Below, piece after piece: positions 48,506 to 62,403 of a DNA stretch of 64,000 bases; the first letter of the stretch is position 1; each line of letters opens with the position of its first letter. The notes under the pieces were generated by a model. It had not been told where the DNA came from and searched no databases. It saw only the letters and a list, made by a program, of their open reading frames with translations. Both the position numbers and the translations under genes were made by a program. Source of the DNA: Pseudomonas fulva (GTDB taxonomy: Bacteria; Pseudomonadota; Gammaproteobacteria; Pseudomonadales; Pseudomonadaceae); contig NZ_CP082928.1 of NCBI RefSeq assembly GCF_023517795.1, positions 1,736,001 to 1,800,000 on the forward strand, given 5' to 3'.

Positions 48506-49690
48506 GTGCTTTCACCCCAGGTTGTCATCATCGGTGCCGGTGCCGCCGGGCTGATGTGCGCGATGACCGCCGCTGCCCGCGGGCGGCGCGTGCTGCTGCT
48601 CGACCACGCCAACAAGGCCGGCAAGAAGATTCTGATGTCCGGTGGCGGGCGCTGCAACTTCACCAACCTGTACTGCGAGCCTGGCAACTTCCTCTCGCAC
48701 AACCCGCACTTCTGCAAGTCGGCGCTGGCGCGCTTCACCCAGTGGGATTTCATCGCCCTGGTCGCCAAGCACGGCGTGCCCTACCACGAGAAGAAGCTCG
48801 GCCAGCTGTTCTGCGACAACAAGTCCAGCGACATCCTCGCCATGCTGCTGGAGGAATGCGAGCAAGCCGGCGTCGACCTGCGTCTGGCTACCTCGGTGGG
48901 TGCCATCGAACGTGCAGGCGACGGTTATCGCCTGGCCACCAGCCTCGGTGCCGTCGCCTGTGAGTCCCTGGTGATCGCCACCGGTGGGCTGTCGATTCCG
49001 ACCCTCGGCGCCAGCGGCTTCGGCTACCAGATCGCGCGCCAGTTCGGCCACGAGCTGCTGCCCGCCCGCGCCGGCCTGGTGCCCTTCACGGTGACCGACC
49101 CACAGCTGAAGACCCTGTGCACGGAGCTGTCGGGCACCTCGGTGGAGGATTGCCGGGTGAGCTGCAACGGCCAGAGCTTCGTGGAGAACATCCTGTTTAC
49201 CCACCGCGGCCTCAGCGGCCCGGCGATCCTGCAGATTTCCTCGTATTGGCAGCCCGGTGACACGTTGAGCATCGACCTGCTGCCGCATATCGACCTGCCC
49301 GAGTGGCTGCAGACGCAACAACGCGAGCGGCCCAACAGCGAGCTGAAGACTCTGCTCGGCGAGCTGTTCACCAAGAAAATGGCCGGCCTGCTGGCCGAGC
49401 AGTGGTTCGCCTCCAAGCCGATGAAGCAATACACGCCGGCCGAGCTGAAGGCGATTGCCGAGCGCCTGGCCAACTGGCAGCTGGTACCCGCCGGCACCGA
49501 GGGCTACCGCACCGCCGAAGTCACCCTGGGCGGCGTCGACACCCGCCAGGTGTCGTCCAAGACCCTGGAGTCGCTGAAATCACCGGGGCTGTATTTCGTT
49601 GGCGAAGTGCTGGACGTCACCGGGCACCTGGGCGGCTTCAATTTCCAGTGGGCCTGGGCCTCCGGCTACGCGGCGGCGCAATACGTGTAG
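48506..49690 (+). CDS. YhiN/HI0933-type NAD(P)/FAD-dependent oxidoreductase
   Basis: Flavoprotein of unknown substrate, 394 residues from GTG 48506 (site GAGGAACATGCC). FAD-binding start VVIIGAGAAGLMCAMTAA, the family marker GKKILMSGGGRCNFTN, VIATGGLSIPTLGASGFGY and the C-terminal FVGEVLDVTGHLGGFNFQWAWASG. The gap upstream (48226-48505, 280 bases) shows no clear gene or repeat; it must contain the divergent promoters. Confidence 0.9.
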   Translation: MLSPQVVIIGAGAAGLMCAMTAAARGRRVLLLDHANKAGKKILMSGGGRCNFTNLYCEPGNFLSHNPHFCKSALARFTQWDFIALVAKHGVPYHEKKLGQLFCDNKSSDILAMLLEECEQAGVDLRLATSVGAIERAGDGYRLATSLGAVACESLVIATGGLSIPTLGASGFGYQIARQFGHELLPARAGLVPFTVTDPQLKTLCTELSGTSVEDCRVSCNGQSFVENILFTHRGLSGPAILQISSYWQPGDTLSIDLLPHIDLPEWLQTQQRERPNSELKTLLGELFTKKMAGLLAEQWFASKPMKQYTPAELKAIAERLANWQLVPAGTEGYRTAEVTLGGVDTRQVSSKTLESLKSPGLYFVGEVLDVTGHLGGFNFQWAWASGYAAAQYV

Positions 49691-49706
49691 CCGGCGGCCG
49701 CCCATG

Positions 49707-49738
49707 AAAAAACGCGCCCGAGGGCGCGTTTTTTTTTA
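49707..49738. terminator. Bidirectional rho-independent terminator
   Basis: AAAAAACGCGCCC GA GGGCGCGTTTTTTTTT: 9 perfect pairs flanked by A and T runs on both sides, between the convergent yhiN-type and sstT genes. It should end both transcripts. Confidence 0.92.
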
Positions 49739-49748
49739 GCAGCTCAGG

Positions 49749-50981
49749 TCAGACATCGACCCGACCGGCCTGGGTCTCCCCCGCGTAGGACACCGCTGCG
49801 GTGAACACCACGTCGGTGTGGGAGTTGAGCGCCGTTTCGAAGGAATCCTGCACCACGCCGATGACGAAGCCGATGGCCACGACCTGCATGGCGATCTCGG
49901 TGTCGATGCCGAACAGGCTGGTGGCCATCGGAATCAGCAGCAGCGAACCGCCGGCCACGCCGGAGACGCCCGCCGCCGCCAGGGACGACACCACGCACAG
50001 CAGCAGCGCGGTGGGCAGGTCGACGCTGATACCCAGGGTGTGGGTGGTCGCCAGTGCCATCACGGAAATGGTGATCGCCGCGCCGGCCATGTTGATGGTC
50101 GCGCCCAGCGGAATGGTGATCGAGTAGGTGTCCTTGTCCAGCTTGAGCTTCTCGCACAGGCGCAGGTTGACCGGAATGTTGGCCGCCGAACTGCGGGTGA
50201 AGAAGGCGGTCACCGCGCTCTCGCGCAGCACGGTGAACAGCAGCGGATAGGGATTGCGGCGCATCTTCAGGTAGGCCAGCAACGGGTTGATGACCAGGGT
50301 CACGATCAGCATGCAGCCGATCATCACCATCAACAGGCGCGCATAGCCATACAGCGCCTCGAAACCGGACTGGGCCAGGGTGCTGGCCACCAGACCGAAG
50401 ATACCGATCGGCGCCTGGTTGATGACGAAGCGCACTACCTGGGTGAAGGCGCCCGACAGGTCATGCAGCATGGTGCGCGTGCTTGGCGCGGCGTTGCGCA
50501 GGAACAGTCCCAGGGCGATTGCCCAGGCCAGGATGGCGATGTAGTTGGAGGTGTTGAGCGCCTGCACCGGGCCGACGAAGATGCTGGTCAGCAGGTTGTG
50601 CAGCACCTCGATGATGCTGCCGGGCGGGTTGCCTTCGGCCGAGCCGACATCCAGCGACAGCATGGTGGGGAACAGGAAGCTGGCGCACACCGCCAGGGCT
50701 GCGGCGCTGAAGGTGCTGATCAGGTACATCAGCAGCACCGGGCGGATATGGGTGGGCTGGCCACTCTGATGGGCCGCCAGGGACGAGATCACCAGCACCA
50801 GTACCAGCACCGGTGCGACGGCCTTCAGGGCGAGGACGAACAGTTCGCCGAGCAGGCCGACCTTGAGTGCGGCGTCGGGGGCGAAATAGGCGAGCAGAAT
50901 GCCGAGCACCAGGCCGATGAAGATGCGGAGCACCAGGCTGCTGTTCGAGTAGGCGGAAGCAATGCGTTTAAGAGTATTCAT
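49749..50981 (-). CDS. sstT: Serine/threonine:sodium symporter SstT
   Basis: Sodium-coupled importer of serine and threonine (dicarboxylate/amino acid:cation symporter family). 410 residues, about 8-9 helices and re-entrant loops; [15 protein letters not shown] (serine-rich hairpin), [14 protein letters not shown] and [15 protein letters not shown] are typical. ATG 50981 chosen over the open extension to 51068. It is 215 bases downstream of sdaA, so import and degradation of serine are encoded together. Confidence 0.95.
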   Translation of the reverse strand: MNTLKRIASAYSNSSLVLRIFIGLVLGILLAYFAPDAALKVGLLGELFVLALKAVAPVLVLVLVISSLAAHQSGQPTHIRPVLLMYLISTFSAAALAVCASFLFPTMLSLDVGSAEGNPPGSIIEVLHNLLTSIFVGPVQALNTSNYIAILAWAIALGLFLRNAAPSTRTMLHDLSGAFTQVVRFVINQAPIGIFGLVASTLAQSGFEALYGYARLLMVMIGCMLIVTLVINPLLAYLKMRRNPYPLLFTVLRESAVTAFFTRSSAANIPVNLRLCEKLKLDKDTYSITIPLGATINMAGAAITISVMALATTHTLGISVDLPTALLLCVVSSLAAAGVSGVAGGSLLLIPMATSLFGIDTEIAMQVVAIGFVIGVVQDSFETALNSHTDVVFTAAVSYAGETQAGRVDV

Positions 50982-51147
50982 GTTGTAGACGCTGTCCAGA
51001 ATTCTAGGCTTGATGGCATTGGGGGACAGGTCAGCAAGGGTACGAACCACGCCAACCGGGCAGGTCACCCCAAGTCATCCGGCGATTATAAGGGACGCGG
51101 CCGGGATAGGCGCCACCCGGATCGCCCGGGCGGTCGGTTCAAGCCGC

Positions 51148-51174
51148 CGATACGAGCCGCAACGGCTCGCATCG
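51148..51174 (-). terminator. Strong hairpin downstream of sdaA
   Basis: 12-base arms CGATGCGAGCCG / CGGCTCGTATCG with a 3-base loop (one G-U pair), 23 bases after the sdaA stop on the minus strand. No U tract follows, so it may stabilise the sdaA mRNA or terminate weakly before sstT. The rest of the gap (50982-51147) shows nothing recognisable. Confidence 0.5.
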
Positions 51175-51196
51175 GGGCACTAACGAACGGCTGGAA

Positions 51197-52585
<1,389 letters not shown>

Positions 52586-52729
52586 GGCGGTATTTTTCTT
52601 CTGTGAGGTTGGGACGGGATGCACGGTCAAGCACCGTCGGTGAGAAAAATCTAAAAGCCGAATTACGTTATGTATACTGATTTATTCTTACTGCATTGAT
52701 TAGCAAATCTTACCTGTCGAGCTTTCAGC

Positions 52730-53671
52730 ATGGATCTGATCCGCCTGCGTACCCTGCGCGAACTGGCCCGCTGCGGCACCATGGCGGCGACCGCCGAGTT
52801 CCTGCACCTAACTCCGTCCGCAGTATCCCAGCAGGTCGCGCAGCTGGAGCGCGAGGCCGACGTGGCACTGATCGAACGGCGTGGGCGTGGCGTGGTACTG
52901 ACGCCGGCGGGGACCCGGCTGGTGGCGCACGTGGAACGGATTCTGGTGATTCTCGACGAGGCACGCTCGGAGCTGGCGCAGATGCGCAGCGAGATCGCCG
53001 GTGAGCTGCGCGTCGCGGCATTCCCGTCGATCGCCGTGGCGTTGGTCGCGCCCATCGTGCACAACCTGCGCCAGGCCTACCCGCGCCTGGAAGTGGTGGT
53101 CGCCGACCTGGAGCCCCAGGAAAGCCTCAGCGCGCTCAGCGCCTGGCAAATCGACGTGGCGGTGGTCGATGACCTGGCCGGTGCCGGCAAGGCGCGCCAG
53201 GAGCACTACGAACTGATTCCGCTGACCGAGGACCGCCTGCACGTGCTGCTGCCCGTCACCCATCCCCTGGCCTCGCGCGCCACGCTGACCATCGCCGATC
53301 TGCAGGACGAAGCCTGGGCACTGGATTCCACCAACAGCTCGTTCGGCGAATTCATCGCCAACCTGTGCCGTCGCTCGGGCTTCACCCCACGCATCAACGC
53401 CCACTGCGCGGGCTTCGAGATGGTCGCGGCGATGGTCGCCTCGGGCAATTCGATTTCGGTGGTCTCGGGCCTGCGCCTGCTGCGGCCGGTGGAGGGCGTC
53501 ACCGCCGTGCGCCTGGCCCCGGCCATCCAGCGCAAGATCTTCCTCGCCTACCGCAAGGGCGAACGCAAGCACCCGGCCGTGACGGTGTTTCTCGACGAGG
53601 CGGTACGCACGGCAGGCGTGCTGGAGGGCTACCAGCGAGAAGAAGCCGAAAGCGGGTCAGGCCTGGCCTGA
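52730..53671 (+). CDS. LysR-family transcriptional regulator
   Basis: 313 residues: N-terminal winged helix (LRTLRELARCGTMAATAEFLHLTPSAVSQQVAQLERE) and a LysR substrate domain (about 90-300, RVAAFPSIAVALVAPIVHNL). Divergent from sdaA across 144 bases, an AT-rich stretch around 52660-52705 that includes TTATGTATACTGATTTA and could carry the T-N11-A site and both promoters. A role in serine metabolism is inferred from position only; the ligand is unknown. Confidence 0.88.
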   Translation: MDLIRLRTLRELARCGTMAATAEFLHLTPSAVSQQVAQLEREADVALIERRGRGVVLTPAGTRLVAHVERILVILDEARSELAQMRSEIAGELRVAAFPSIAVALVAPIVHNLRQAYPRLEVVVADLEPQESLSALSAWQIDVAVVDDLAGAGKARQEHYELIPLTEDRLHVLLPVTHPLASRATLTIADLQDEAWALDSTNSSFGEFIANLCRRSGFTPRINAHCAGFEMVAAMVASGNSISVVSGLRLLRPVEGVTAVRLAPAIQRKIFLAYRKGERKHPAVTVFLDEAVRTAGVLEGYQREEAESGSGLA

Positions 53672-53681
53672 CCCGCCGGCA

Positions 53682-54386
53682 TCAGAAGCGGAAGACTTCG
53701 GCGTCGATGCGAATCGGCTCGGCCACCGGCATCTTCGGTGGCTCCTGCCGTGCGGCCGGCACCGGCGTCTTGCGCCGCGGTTCCTCGGCGGCGATCGGCG
53801 TGTTGGCATGGCTCTTCACCGCAGCGGCCAGTTGCTCGACCAACTGCTGCACCACGGCGCTCTGGGCGCGGACCTGATCGGCGACCGGCCCCTTGTGCTT
53901 CTCTTCCAGGTGCACCAGGCGGGTGTCGAGCAGTTGCCCGTCACGGCCGACCAGGCGCCACTGGCCTTCGAGCACCGCCGGCTGGCGCGGGCCGGAATCC
54001 AGGCGGGTGACCGACAGCAGCACCTGCACCTGGGCCTTGTAGTTGGGATTGTCCGAGGCCAGCACCAGGCGCTGGCTGTTGATCCGGTTGGACAGCTGGC
54101 GCAGCACCTGGCGATCCAGGTCGGTGGCCAGGCTGCCGGCCCAGCGCGAGGTCAGGGCCGGGCTCAGGCTGCCGTCGTCCTGGCGCTGCAGCAGGGTTTC
54201 GCGCTGCAGGTAATCGGCCACGGTGATCGGGCCCAACAATACGCTCATGCCATCCTTGTCCGCGGTCTTGCTGGCCGTCGGGCCACCGTCGAGCTGGTAG
54301 AGGGATACAGGCATCAGGTGCGAGCAACCGGTCAGCATCAGCAGACCGGTGAGAAGCAGGGTGAGAGGAAGCCGCTTAGCAATCAT
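53682..54386 (-). CDS. PqiC/ABC-transporter auxiliary lipoprotein
   Basis: 234 residues with a lipoprotein signal (LTLLLTGLLMLTGCSHL, Cys about 21) and the PqiC/YmbA (DUF330) fold: YQLDGGP, GPITVADYLQRETLLQR, RWAGSLATDLDRQVLRQLSNR and LSVTRLDSG. The family supports outer-membrane lipid transport by MCE systems; no MCE genes lie next to it. The C-terminal tail is Pro/Glu/Arg-rich. Converges with the LysR gene with a 10-base gap. ATG 54386 (or the adjacent TTG) follows CCGGAAGA. Confidence 0.82.
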   Translation of the reverse strand: MIAKRLPLTLLLTGLLMLTGCSHLMPVSLYQLDGGPTASKTADKDGMSVLLGPITVADYLQRETLLQRQDDGSLSPALTSRWAGSLATDLDRQVLRQLSNRINSQRLVLASDNPNYKAQVQVLLSVTRLDSGPRQPAVLEGQWRLVGRDGQLLDTRLVHLEEKHKGPVADQVRAQSAVVQQLVEQLAAAVKSHANTPIAAEEPRRKTPVPAARQEPPKMPVAEPIRIDAEVFRF

Positions 54387-54555
54387 CAATGTCTTCCGGC
54401 TGGCGGCAAGGCCAGCGATCGTGGCTACAGGTGAAAAAAGCCGATAACAAAAAATAGATAAATCACCGCACCGGCCAACAGCCGGCGGGCACTGATAATC
54501 CCTGTGCATATGCAAGGCGCCTGCCACCCGACGCACGACCATAACGATGGCAAAT

Positions 54556-54607
54556 GGCTCGCCATTCGGCGAGCCCATGAGGGGCGGTATCATCCGATAA
54601 ACCGCCC
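54556..54607 (-). terminator. Twin hairpins downstream of parC
   Basis: Two palindromes: GGCTCGCC/GGCGAGCC with a 4-base loop (54556-54575), followed on the minus strand by ATTTG, and GGGCGGT/ACCGCCC (54582-54607). They lie 35-86 bases after the parC stop in the 255-base gap to the PqiC-like gene and probably end the parE-parC transcript. The remaining bases (54387-54555) show no gene. Confidence 0.5.
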
Positions 54608-54641
54608 GTTAACTCCAGCCCCAGGCCATTGGCCAGCCGCG

Positions 54642-56891
54642 CTACTCGACCAGCAGGGCATCCACGCGCTGGAAGCCACGCGGCAACTTATTGCCGCGCC
54701 GGCCGCGCTCGCCCTTGTAGTGTTCGAGGTCATCGGCCTTCAGGGACAGGGTACGCTTGCCAGCCTGCAACACAAGGGTGGCGCCTGCCGGCAGCACGGC
54801 CAGGTCGGTGAGGTACTCCTCGCGGCTGGCCACCCGATCGCCGGGAATGCCGATGATCTTGTTGCCCTTGCCCTTGCCCAGCTGCGGCAGGTCAGCGACC
54901 TTGAACAGCAGCAGGCGGCCTTCGGTGGTCACCGCGGCCAGCCAGTCCTCCTCGCGGTTGGCGAGGGGCCGCGGGGCCACCACGCGCGCGCCATTGGGCA
55001 GGCTGAGCAGCGCCTTGCCGGCCTTGTTCTTGGCCTGCAGGTCCTCGCCCTTGACCACGAAGCCGTAGCCGGCGTCGGAAGCGATCACGTACAGCGCCTC
55101 GTCATCGGGCAGCAGTACGCACTCGAAGGAGGCGCCCGGCGGTGGCGTCAGACGACCGGTCAGCGGCTCGCCCTGGCCACGGGCCGAGGGCAGGCTGTGG
55201 GCGGCCAGCGAATAGCTTCTGCCGGTCGAGTCGATGAATACCGCGTACTGGTTGGAGCGCCCGGGAGCGGCGGCCTTGAAGCCGTCACCGGCCTTGTAGG
55301 ACAGGCCCGTGGCATCGATGTCGTGACCCTTGGCGCAGCGTACCCAACCTTTTTCGGAGATCACCACGGTCACCGGCTCGGTGGGCATCAGCTCGGTTTC
55401 CGACAGCGCGCGGGCTTCGGCACGGGCGACGATCGGCGAACGGCGGTCGTCGCCGTATTTTTCGGCGTCTTCGAGGATTTCCTTGCGCACCAGCTTCTTC
55501 AGCTTGGCCTCGCTGCCCAGCAGCGCCAGCAGCTTGTCGCGTTCCTTGAGCAGTTCGTCCTGCTCGCCCCGCAACTTCATCTCCTCCAGACGCGCCAGCT
55601 GACGCAGGCGGGTGTCGAGGATGTAGTCGGCCTGGATCTCGCTCAGCGCGAAGCGCTCGATCAGGCGCGCCTTGGGATGCTCCTCGGTGCGGATGATGTG
55701 GATCACTTCGTCGAGGTTGAGGAAGGCGACCAGCAGGCCTTCCAACAGGTGCAGGCGCTTCTCGACCTTGTCCAGGCGGAACTGCAGGCGGCGACGCACG
55801 GTGCCAAGGCGGTACTGCAGCCATTCGACGAGCATCTGCCGCAGGTTCTTGACCTGGGGCTTGCCGTCCAGGCCGATGACGTTGGTGTTGACCCGGTAGC
55901 TGGACTCCAGATCGGTGGTGGCGAACAGGTGGGTCATCAGCTCATCGGCATCGACGCGGTTGGAACGCGGGATGATGACGATGCGGCACGGGTTCTCGTG
56001 GTCCGACTCGTCGCGCAGGTCGGCGACCATCGGCAGCTTCTTGGCCTGCATCTGGCTGGCGATCTGTTCCAGCACCTTGGAGCCGGACACCTGATGGGGC
56101 AGCGCGGTGACCACGATGTCGCCGTCCTCGACGCCGTACACGGCGCGCATGCGCACCGAGCCGCGGCCGGTTTCGTAGATCTTCAGCAGGTCGGCGCGTG
56201 GGGTGATGACTTCCGCCTCGGTCGGGTAATCCGGGCCCTGCACGTGCTCGCACAGCTGCTCGACCGTGGCACTGGGCTCGTCGATCAGGCGCACGCAGGC
56301 GGCGGCCACTTCACGCAGGTTGTGCGGCGGCACGTCGGTGGCCATGCCCACGGCGATGCCGGTGGTGCCGTTCAACAAGAGGTTGGGAAGCCGCGCCGGC
56401 AGGGTCGCTGGCTCGTTCATCGTGCCGTCGAAGTTCGGCACCCAGTCCACGGTGCCCTGGCCCAGTTCGCTCAGCAGCACTTCGGAATAGCGCGACAGCC
56501 GCGCCTCGGTGTAGCGCATGGCGGCGAACGACTTGGGATCGTCCGGCGCACCCCAGTTGCCCTGGCCGTCGACCAGCGTATACCGGTAGCTGAACGGCTG
56601 GGCCATCAGCACCATGGCTTCGTAGCAGGCGCTGTCGCCGTGGGGATGGAACTTGCCGAGCACGTCACCGACGGTACGCGCCGACTTCTTGTGCTTGGCG
56701 TCGGCGTCCAGGCCCAGCTCGCTCATCGCATAGACGATGCGCCGCTGCACGGGCTTCAGGCCGTCGCCGATATGCGGCAGCGCGCGGTCCATGATCACGT
56801 ACATGGAATAGTTGAGATAAGCCTGCTCGGTGAAGTCGGCAAGGGAACGGCGTTCGACGCCGTCCAGGCTCAGATCGAGGGTTTCGCTCAT
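54642..56891 (-). CDS. parC: DNA topoisomerase IV subunit A
   Basis: Cleavage/rejoining subunit of topoisomerase IV, which decatenates daughter chromosomes. 749 residues: [21 protein letters not shown], quinolone-determining region [15 protein letters not shown] with the sensitive-type Ser and Glu, active-site Tyr in MRYTEARLS, a coiled dimerisation region around 430-490 (rich in Leu/Glu/Lys) and C-terminal beta-pinwheel blades ([16 protein letters not shown]). It starts 8 bases after the retropepsin-like gene stop. Confidence 0.97.
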   Translation of the reverse strand: MSETLDLSLDGVERRSLADFTEQAYLNYSMYVIMDRALPHIGDGLKPVQRRIVYAMSELGLDADAKHKKSARTVGDVLGKFHPHGDSACYEAMVLMAQPFSYRYTLVDGQGNWGAPDDPKSFAAMRYTEARLSRYSEVLLSELGQGTVDWVPNFDGTMNEPATLPARLPNLLLNGTTGIAVGMATDVPPHNLREVAAACVRLIDEPSATVEQLCEHVQGPDYPTEAEVITPRADLLKIYETGRGSVRMRAVYGVEDGDIVVTALPHQVSGSKVLEQIASQMQAKKLPMVADLRDESDHENPCRIVIIPRSNRVDADELMTHLFATTDLESSYRVNTNVIGLDGKPQVKNLRQMLVEWLQYRLGTVRRRLQFRLDKVEKRLHLLEGLLVAFLNLDEVIHIIRTEEHPKARLIERFALSEIQADYILDTRLRQLARLEEMKLRGEQDELLKERDKLLALLGSEAKLKKLVRKEILEDAEKYGDDRRSPIVARAEARALSETELMPTEPVTVVISEKGWVRCAKGHDIDATGLSYKAGDGFKAAAPGRSNQYAVFIDSTGRSYSLAAHSLPSARGQGEPLTGRLTPPPGASFECVLLPDDEALYVIASDAGYGFVVKGEDLQAKNKAGKALLSLPNGARVVAPRPLANREEDWLAAVTTEGRLLLFKVADLPQLGKGKGNKIIGIPGDRVASREEYLTDLAVLPAGATLVLQAGKRTLSLKADDLEHYKGERGRRGNKLPRGFQRVDALLVE

Positions 56892-56898
56892 GCGTGCC

Positions 56899-57423
56899 TC
56901 ATTGCAAGGTTGATTGGCGCAGCATCAGGGTGCCGTCGCGCTGACTGAATTCAAGGTGTTTCAAGGCGCTCATGCCCAGCAGGATTTCGTCGCCATCCAT
57001 GCCCGGCGCGATCAGCGCCGACACGTCATGCAGGACGATATCGCCGAGCTGCAAGCGCTCCAGGCGCGTGCGGTGCGCCGTGGCGATGCCGTTGGCGGTG
57101 CGGATCTGCACCGGCGCGCCGGCCTGCAGACCGAGGTCGCGGGCGACCTGGCTGGGGATGGCGACCTGGGTGGCGCCGGTGTCGAGCAGAAAACTCACCG
57201 CCTCGCCGTTGATCTGCCCGTCGACCCGATAATGCCCGCCGGGGCTGCTGGCCAGGCGCACTTCGACATAATCATCACCATGTACCGATTCCGGCTGGCG
57301 ATTGGGATGCTGCTTGGCATCCTCCCAATTACCGAACAAATGCGTGGCCAGCAGCAGGCCGGCGCCCCAGGCGAGCACCAGCATCACCCGGCCGGCACGA
57401 CGGCCTGCGGGCTGCTCGCTCAC
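56899..57423 (-). CDS. Retropepsin-like aspartic protease, membrane-anchored
   Basis: 174 residues: short cytoplasmic start, one membrane helix ([18 protein letters not shown], about 14-31), then a single-domain aspartic protease with the active-site motif [13 protein letters not shown] near residue 80 and [15 protein letters not shown] (the hydrophobic-Gly motif) near 145, as in the TIGR02281 clan. It probably works as a dimer in the periplasm; substrate unknown. It overlaps the phytase-like gene upstream by 4 bases. Confidence 0.88.
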   Translation of the reverse strand: MSEQPAGRRAGRVMLVLAWGAGLLLATHLFGNWEDAKQHPNRQPESVHGDDYVEVRLASSPGGHYRVDGQINGEAVSFLLDTGATQVAIPSQVARDLGLQAGAPVQIRTANGIATAHRTRLERLQLGDIVLHDVSALIAPGMDGDEILLGMSALKHLEFSQRDGTLMLRQSTLQ

Positions 57424-58405
57424 GGGGTGGCACCCCAGCCGCCGCCTGGCGCGGCAAAGCGCCAGACCAGCGGGCGCTGCTCGCCGTCGCCGCGGGCATG
57501 GCCACCATTGTCGAGGCCGATCCAGGCGCCTTCGCCGTCCATCGACAGCGCCTCGGCAACGCCGTAGTGCATGGGATAGCGGCGCTCATCGGTCAGCGCT
57601 TCGGCGGCGAACGACCAGCACCGCTCCACTTCGCCGGTGGCCGGCGTGCGTCGACAGAGACGATGGGCCTGGCGCTCCAGGGTGTAGAGCTTCTCTTCGA
57701 AGAAGGCCAGGTCGGAGAAGTCCACCGGCGCAGGCCGGCCGCCGAGCGCTTCGGGCGAGGTCTCCTCACCGCCCTCGTTGAGCAGCACGCAACCGCCTTC
57801 GCAGCGCCAGGTAGAACGGCGGTTGTGCAGCACCACCAAGCCGCGCCGCTCCTTCTCCGCGGCCAGCCACAGGCGTTCGCCGGCCGGATCGACGGCGATG
57901 CCCTCGAACAGCGAATTGAAATGCAGCAGCATGCCGCTGGCCCGGGCCTGGCGCACCATGCCGTCAGGCAGGTTCAGCCATTGCGCATCGGCGGCCGGCG
58001 GCACCTGCAGCACCGCCGCGCGGGTTTCGCTGACCAGATAGCGATTGCCCTTGGCGTCACAGGAAATACCTTCGAAATCCAGGTGACCGCCGCGCACCAG
58101 GCCGACGATCCACGAGCGCATGCGCAGCCCCCAGGGCAACGGCATGTCCGGTGCCGGCGGCGCCACGAAACGTTCGGCCTCGGCCTGCCAGACGCTGGCC
58201 GACGAATCCAGGCGGTACAGGCGATCGTCCTCGCGGTCGGATACCGCCCACAGCGCATCGCCGCACCAGGCCAGGCCCGACAGGTTGCCAGCGTCCATGC
58301 CGTCCACCGGGTGTTCGCTGACCAGTCTGAGTTCCTCGAGTGGCGGTGTGTCGGCCAGCACCGGCGTCACGGCTGCGAACAGCAGGGCGCCGAACAGCTG
58401 GCGCA

Positions 58406-58406
<1 letters not shown>
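57420..58406 (-). CDS. Esterase-like activity of phytase family protein
   Basis: 328 residues with a signal peptide (MRQLFGALLFAAVTPVLA) and a beta-propeller-type domain: LVSEHPVDGMDAGNLSGLAWCGDALWAVSD, HLDFEGISCDAKGNRYLVSE, NSLFEGIAVDPAGERLWLAAEKE and a C-terminal GEGAWIGLDNGGHARGDGE. This pattern (FEGI repeats) marks the 'esterase-like activity of phytase' family, secreted with unknown substrate. Coupled to parE (1-base overlap TGATG) and to the protease gene (4-base overlap). Confidence 0.85.
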
Positions 58407-60349
<1,943 letters not shown>

Positions 60350-60931
60350 TCAGGCGGCGGCCGCAATGCCGGCAAAGGCGAACAACATCGGCAGGCGCTC
60401 GGCGAAGCCCTGGAAACCGTGGTCGCCGCCCGCTTCGATGCGCAGGGCGCAGTGCCGGTAGTAGGCCTGGGCACGCCGGTAATCGAGGGTCTCGTCGCCA
60501 GTCTGCAGCCACACCTGGTAACGCGCCGGGTCGGTCGGCGGCTCGACCGCGAGTTCGGCCAGGGCCGTCACATGGTCGGCGGTCAGTTCCCAGGTTTCGT
60601 TGCTGTAAAGGTTGGTCTGCGTGCCCAGGTAGCCGTCGAACAGCTCGTGGGGGCGCACCGCCGGGTTGATCAGCAGCGCCTTGAGTCCGTGCCGCTCGGC
60701 CAGGTGGGTCGCATAGTAGCCGCCCAGCGAGCTGCCGACCAGCGTGGGCCGTCCCAGCTCGGCGATCAGCGCCTCGAGCTGGGCAATGGCCTGACGAGGA
60801 TGATGGTGCAGGGCCGGAACCCGCAGTTGGGCCTGCAGGCCGCGGGCGGTCATGGCGGCGGTCAGCTGGCTGGCCTTGGTGGACGCCGGCGAGCTGTTGA
60901 GGCCATGGATATAAAGAATGCTATTGGTCAT
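60350..60931 (-). CDS. YqiA/UPF0227-type esterase
   Basis: 193-residue alpha/beta-hydrolase: ILYIHGLNSSPASTKASQL at the start, nucleophile elbow LVGSSLGGYYATHLAE, LLINPAVRP and the late His in GGDHGFQGF. Small-ester hydrolase activity is known for E. coli YqiA; the natural substrate is not. Lies between cpdA and parE, the same neighbourhood as in E. coli (nudF-yqiB-cpdA-yqiA-parE). Confidence 0.92.
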   Translation of the reverse strand: MTNSILYIHGLNSSPASTKASQLTAAMTARGLQAQLRVPALHHHPRQAIAQLEALIAELGRPTLVGSSLGGYYATHLAERHGLKALLINPAVRPHELFDGYLGTQTNLYSNETWELTADHVTALAELAVEPPTDPARYQVWLQTGDETLDYRRAQAYYRHCALRIEAGGDHGFQGFAERLPMLFAFAGIAAAA

Positions 60932-61017
60932 AACGGGAGGCTACTAGCGCCAGCCGGCAGGCTGCAAGCGCTGCCGTCGCCGCCCTTGGTGTCGATGCGC
61001 CATTGGCGCAACGCGCC

Positions 61018-61836
61018 TCAGTAGCCGCCAATGCTGTAGTCGGGCTCGAACACGAAGCCCTCGACCCGTGAAACGCCGGTGTCCAGGCGACCGTCGTCGT
61101 GCAGGCGCAGCCAGCGGTAGCCCGGCGCCGCGCTGTCGGCCTGGAAATCCTCGCTGCCCGGGGTGAACTGCACGCAGGTAGAGGGTGAAGCCAGCAACCG
61201 CAGGTCACCATGCTGGGTATCGATGCTCTGGTGCACATGGCCCCAGAGCACGGCGCGCACCTGGGGAAAGCGCTGCAGCAGCGCGAACAGGGCATCAGGG
61301 TTGCGCAGGCCGATCGGCGCCATCCACTGGCAACCGATATCCACCGGGTGATGGTGCAGGCAGATCAGGTGATGGCGATCCGGCGCTTCACTCAGGGCCC
61401 GCTCGAGCAGCACCAGCTGGTCCTCCTGCAGATAGCCGGGCACGGCGCCGGGGATCGACGAATCGAGCAGCGTGATGCGCCAGTTGCCCAGGTCGACCAC
61501 CGGCTCGAGCAGGTCGGTGCCGACGCAGGCGGCCTGCATGGTGGGTACGTCGTCGTGGTTGCCGGGAATCCAGCGGGCCGGCGCATCGATCGCCGCGCTC
61601 AATTCGACGAAGCGCGCGTAGGAGGCCGCGCTGCCGTCCTGGGACAGGTCGCCGGTGGCTAGGATCAGATCGATGGCCGGCTGCTCCTTGAGCACCTGCT
61701 CGACCACCCGCCCCAGGCTGTCGGCGGTGTCCATGCCCAGCAGCCTGCCGTCCGCATCGGCGAACAGATGGCTGTCGGTGAGCTGCACCAGCAGCACCGA
61801 AGAATCGGCTGAGGGGGAAACAAGCGCACGCGCCAA
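61018..61836 (-). CDS. cpdA: 3',5'-cyclic-AMP phosphodiesterase CpdA
   Basis: Metallophosphoesterase that lowers cAMP; in P. aeruginosa it limits Vfr-dependent virulence. 272 residues with the full motif set: QLTDSHLFAD, LATGDLSQDG, IPGNHDDVP, LHHHPVD and LWGHVHQS. TTG 61834-61836 with AAGGAGAAGC gives (M)ARALVSPSADSSVLLVQLTDSH; ATG 61950 would add 38 residues with no family likeness. The gap to the DUF1249 gene is 114 bases. Confidence 0.94.
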   Translation of the reverse strand: MARALVSPSADSSVLLVQLTDSHLFADADGRLLGMDTADSLGRVVEQVLKEQPAIDLILATGDLSQDGSAASYARFVELSAAIDAPARWIPGNHDDVPTMQAACVGTDLLEPVVDLGNWRITLLDSSIPGAVPGYLQEDQLVLLERALSEAPDRHHLICLHHHPVDIGCQWMAPIGLRNPDALFALLQRFPQVRAVLWGHVHQSIDTQHGDLRLLASPSTCVQFTPGSEDFQADSAAPGYRWLRLHDDGRLDTGVSRVEGFVFEPDYSIGGY

Positions 61837-61950
61837 GGTGCTTCTCCTTGAATGAGCGCGAATTATGGAAGCGGCAAGCGAGCCGGTAAACCCGTAAACA
61901 CGCACTGGTTCACAGAAATCCGACGCATTTTCATGGCCAATGGCCATCAA

Positions 61951-62403
61951 TCATAGCAGCGGTTCGGTTTCGTGTCCGCAGGCCAGGCAGTGGCTCAGCC
62001 ATTCGCCGAGAAACACGTTGAGCTGGGTTTTCTCGTCCGGCTGGTGCATGGCGGCGTTGGGATAGGGGTAGATGCCCCGGAAGCGCCGGGCACTCTGGGC
62101 GCCGGTGACCTCGGCCATGCGCGCGTCGTGGTAGACGCGCACTTCCAGCTGCGGCACCGGCAACCAGGGCAGGCTGTGCTCCTGGCGCACCTGCACGGTG
62201 GAGGTATAGGGGCAGCTCTCCACCACTTCCAGCGCCAGCACGCCAAGCTGCCGCTCGCCCTGGCTGAGGGCGACACGCCGCGCCCCCTGGGCCTCACGCA
62301 TGCCGGGCAGCAAACGCATCAGCCGCGCATAATTGGCTTCGCAAGCCGCCTGCAGCTCGATCAGGTCGACCCGGTAGCGCTCGCGCAGCAGGTTCAACCC
62401 CAT
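61951..62403 (-). CDS. DUF1249 protein (YqiB-like)
   Basis: 150 residues, cytoplasmic: MGLNLLRERYRVDLIELQAACEAN in outline at the start, TVQVRQEHSLPWLPVPQLEVRVYHDARMAEV in the middle, and GIYPYPNAAMHQPDEKTQLNVFLGEWLSHCL near the end (positions about 110-140), all typical of the DUF1249 family. Function unknown; it regularly sits between nudF and cpdA. Overlaps the nudF stop by 10 bases. The longer open frame upstream is a shadow of nudF. Confidence 0.88.
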   Translation of the reverse strand: MGLNLLRERYRVDLIELQAACEANYARLMRLLPGMREAQGARRVALSQGERQLGVLALEVVESCPYTSTVQVRQEHSLPWLPVPQLEVRVYHDARMAEVTGAQSARRFRGIYPYPNAAMHQPDEKTQLNVFLGEWLSHCLACGHETEPLL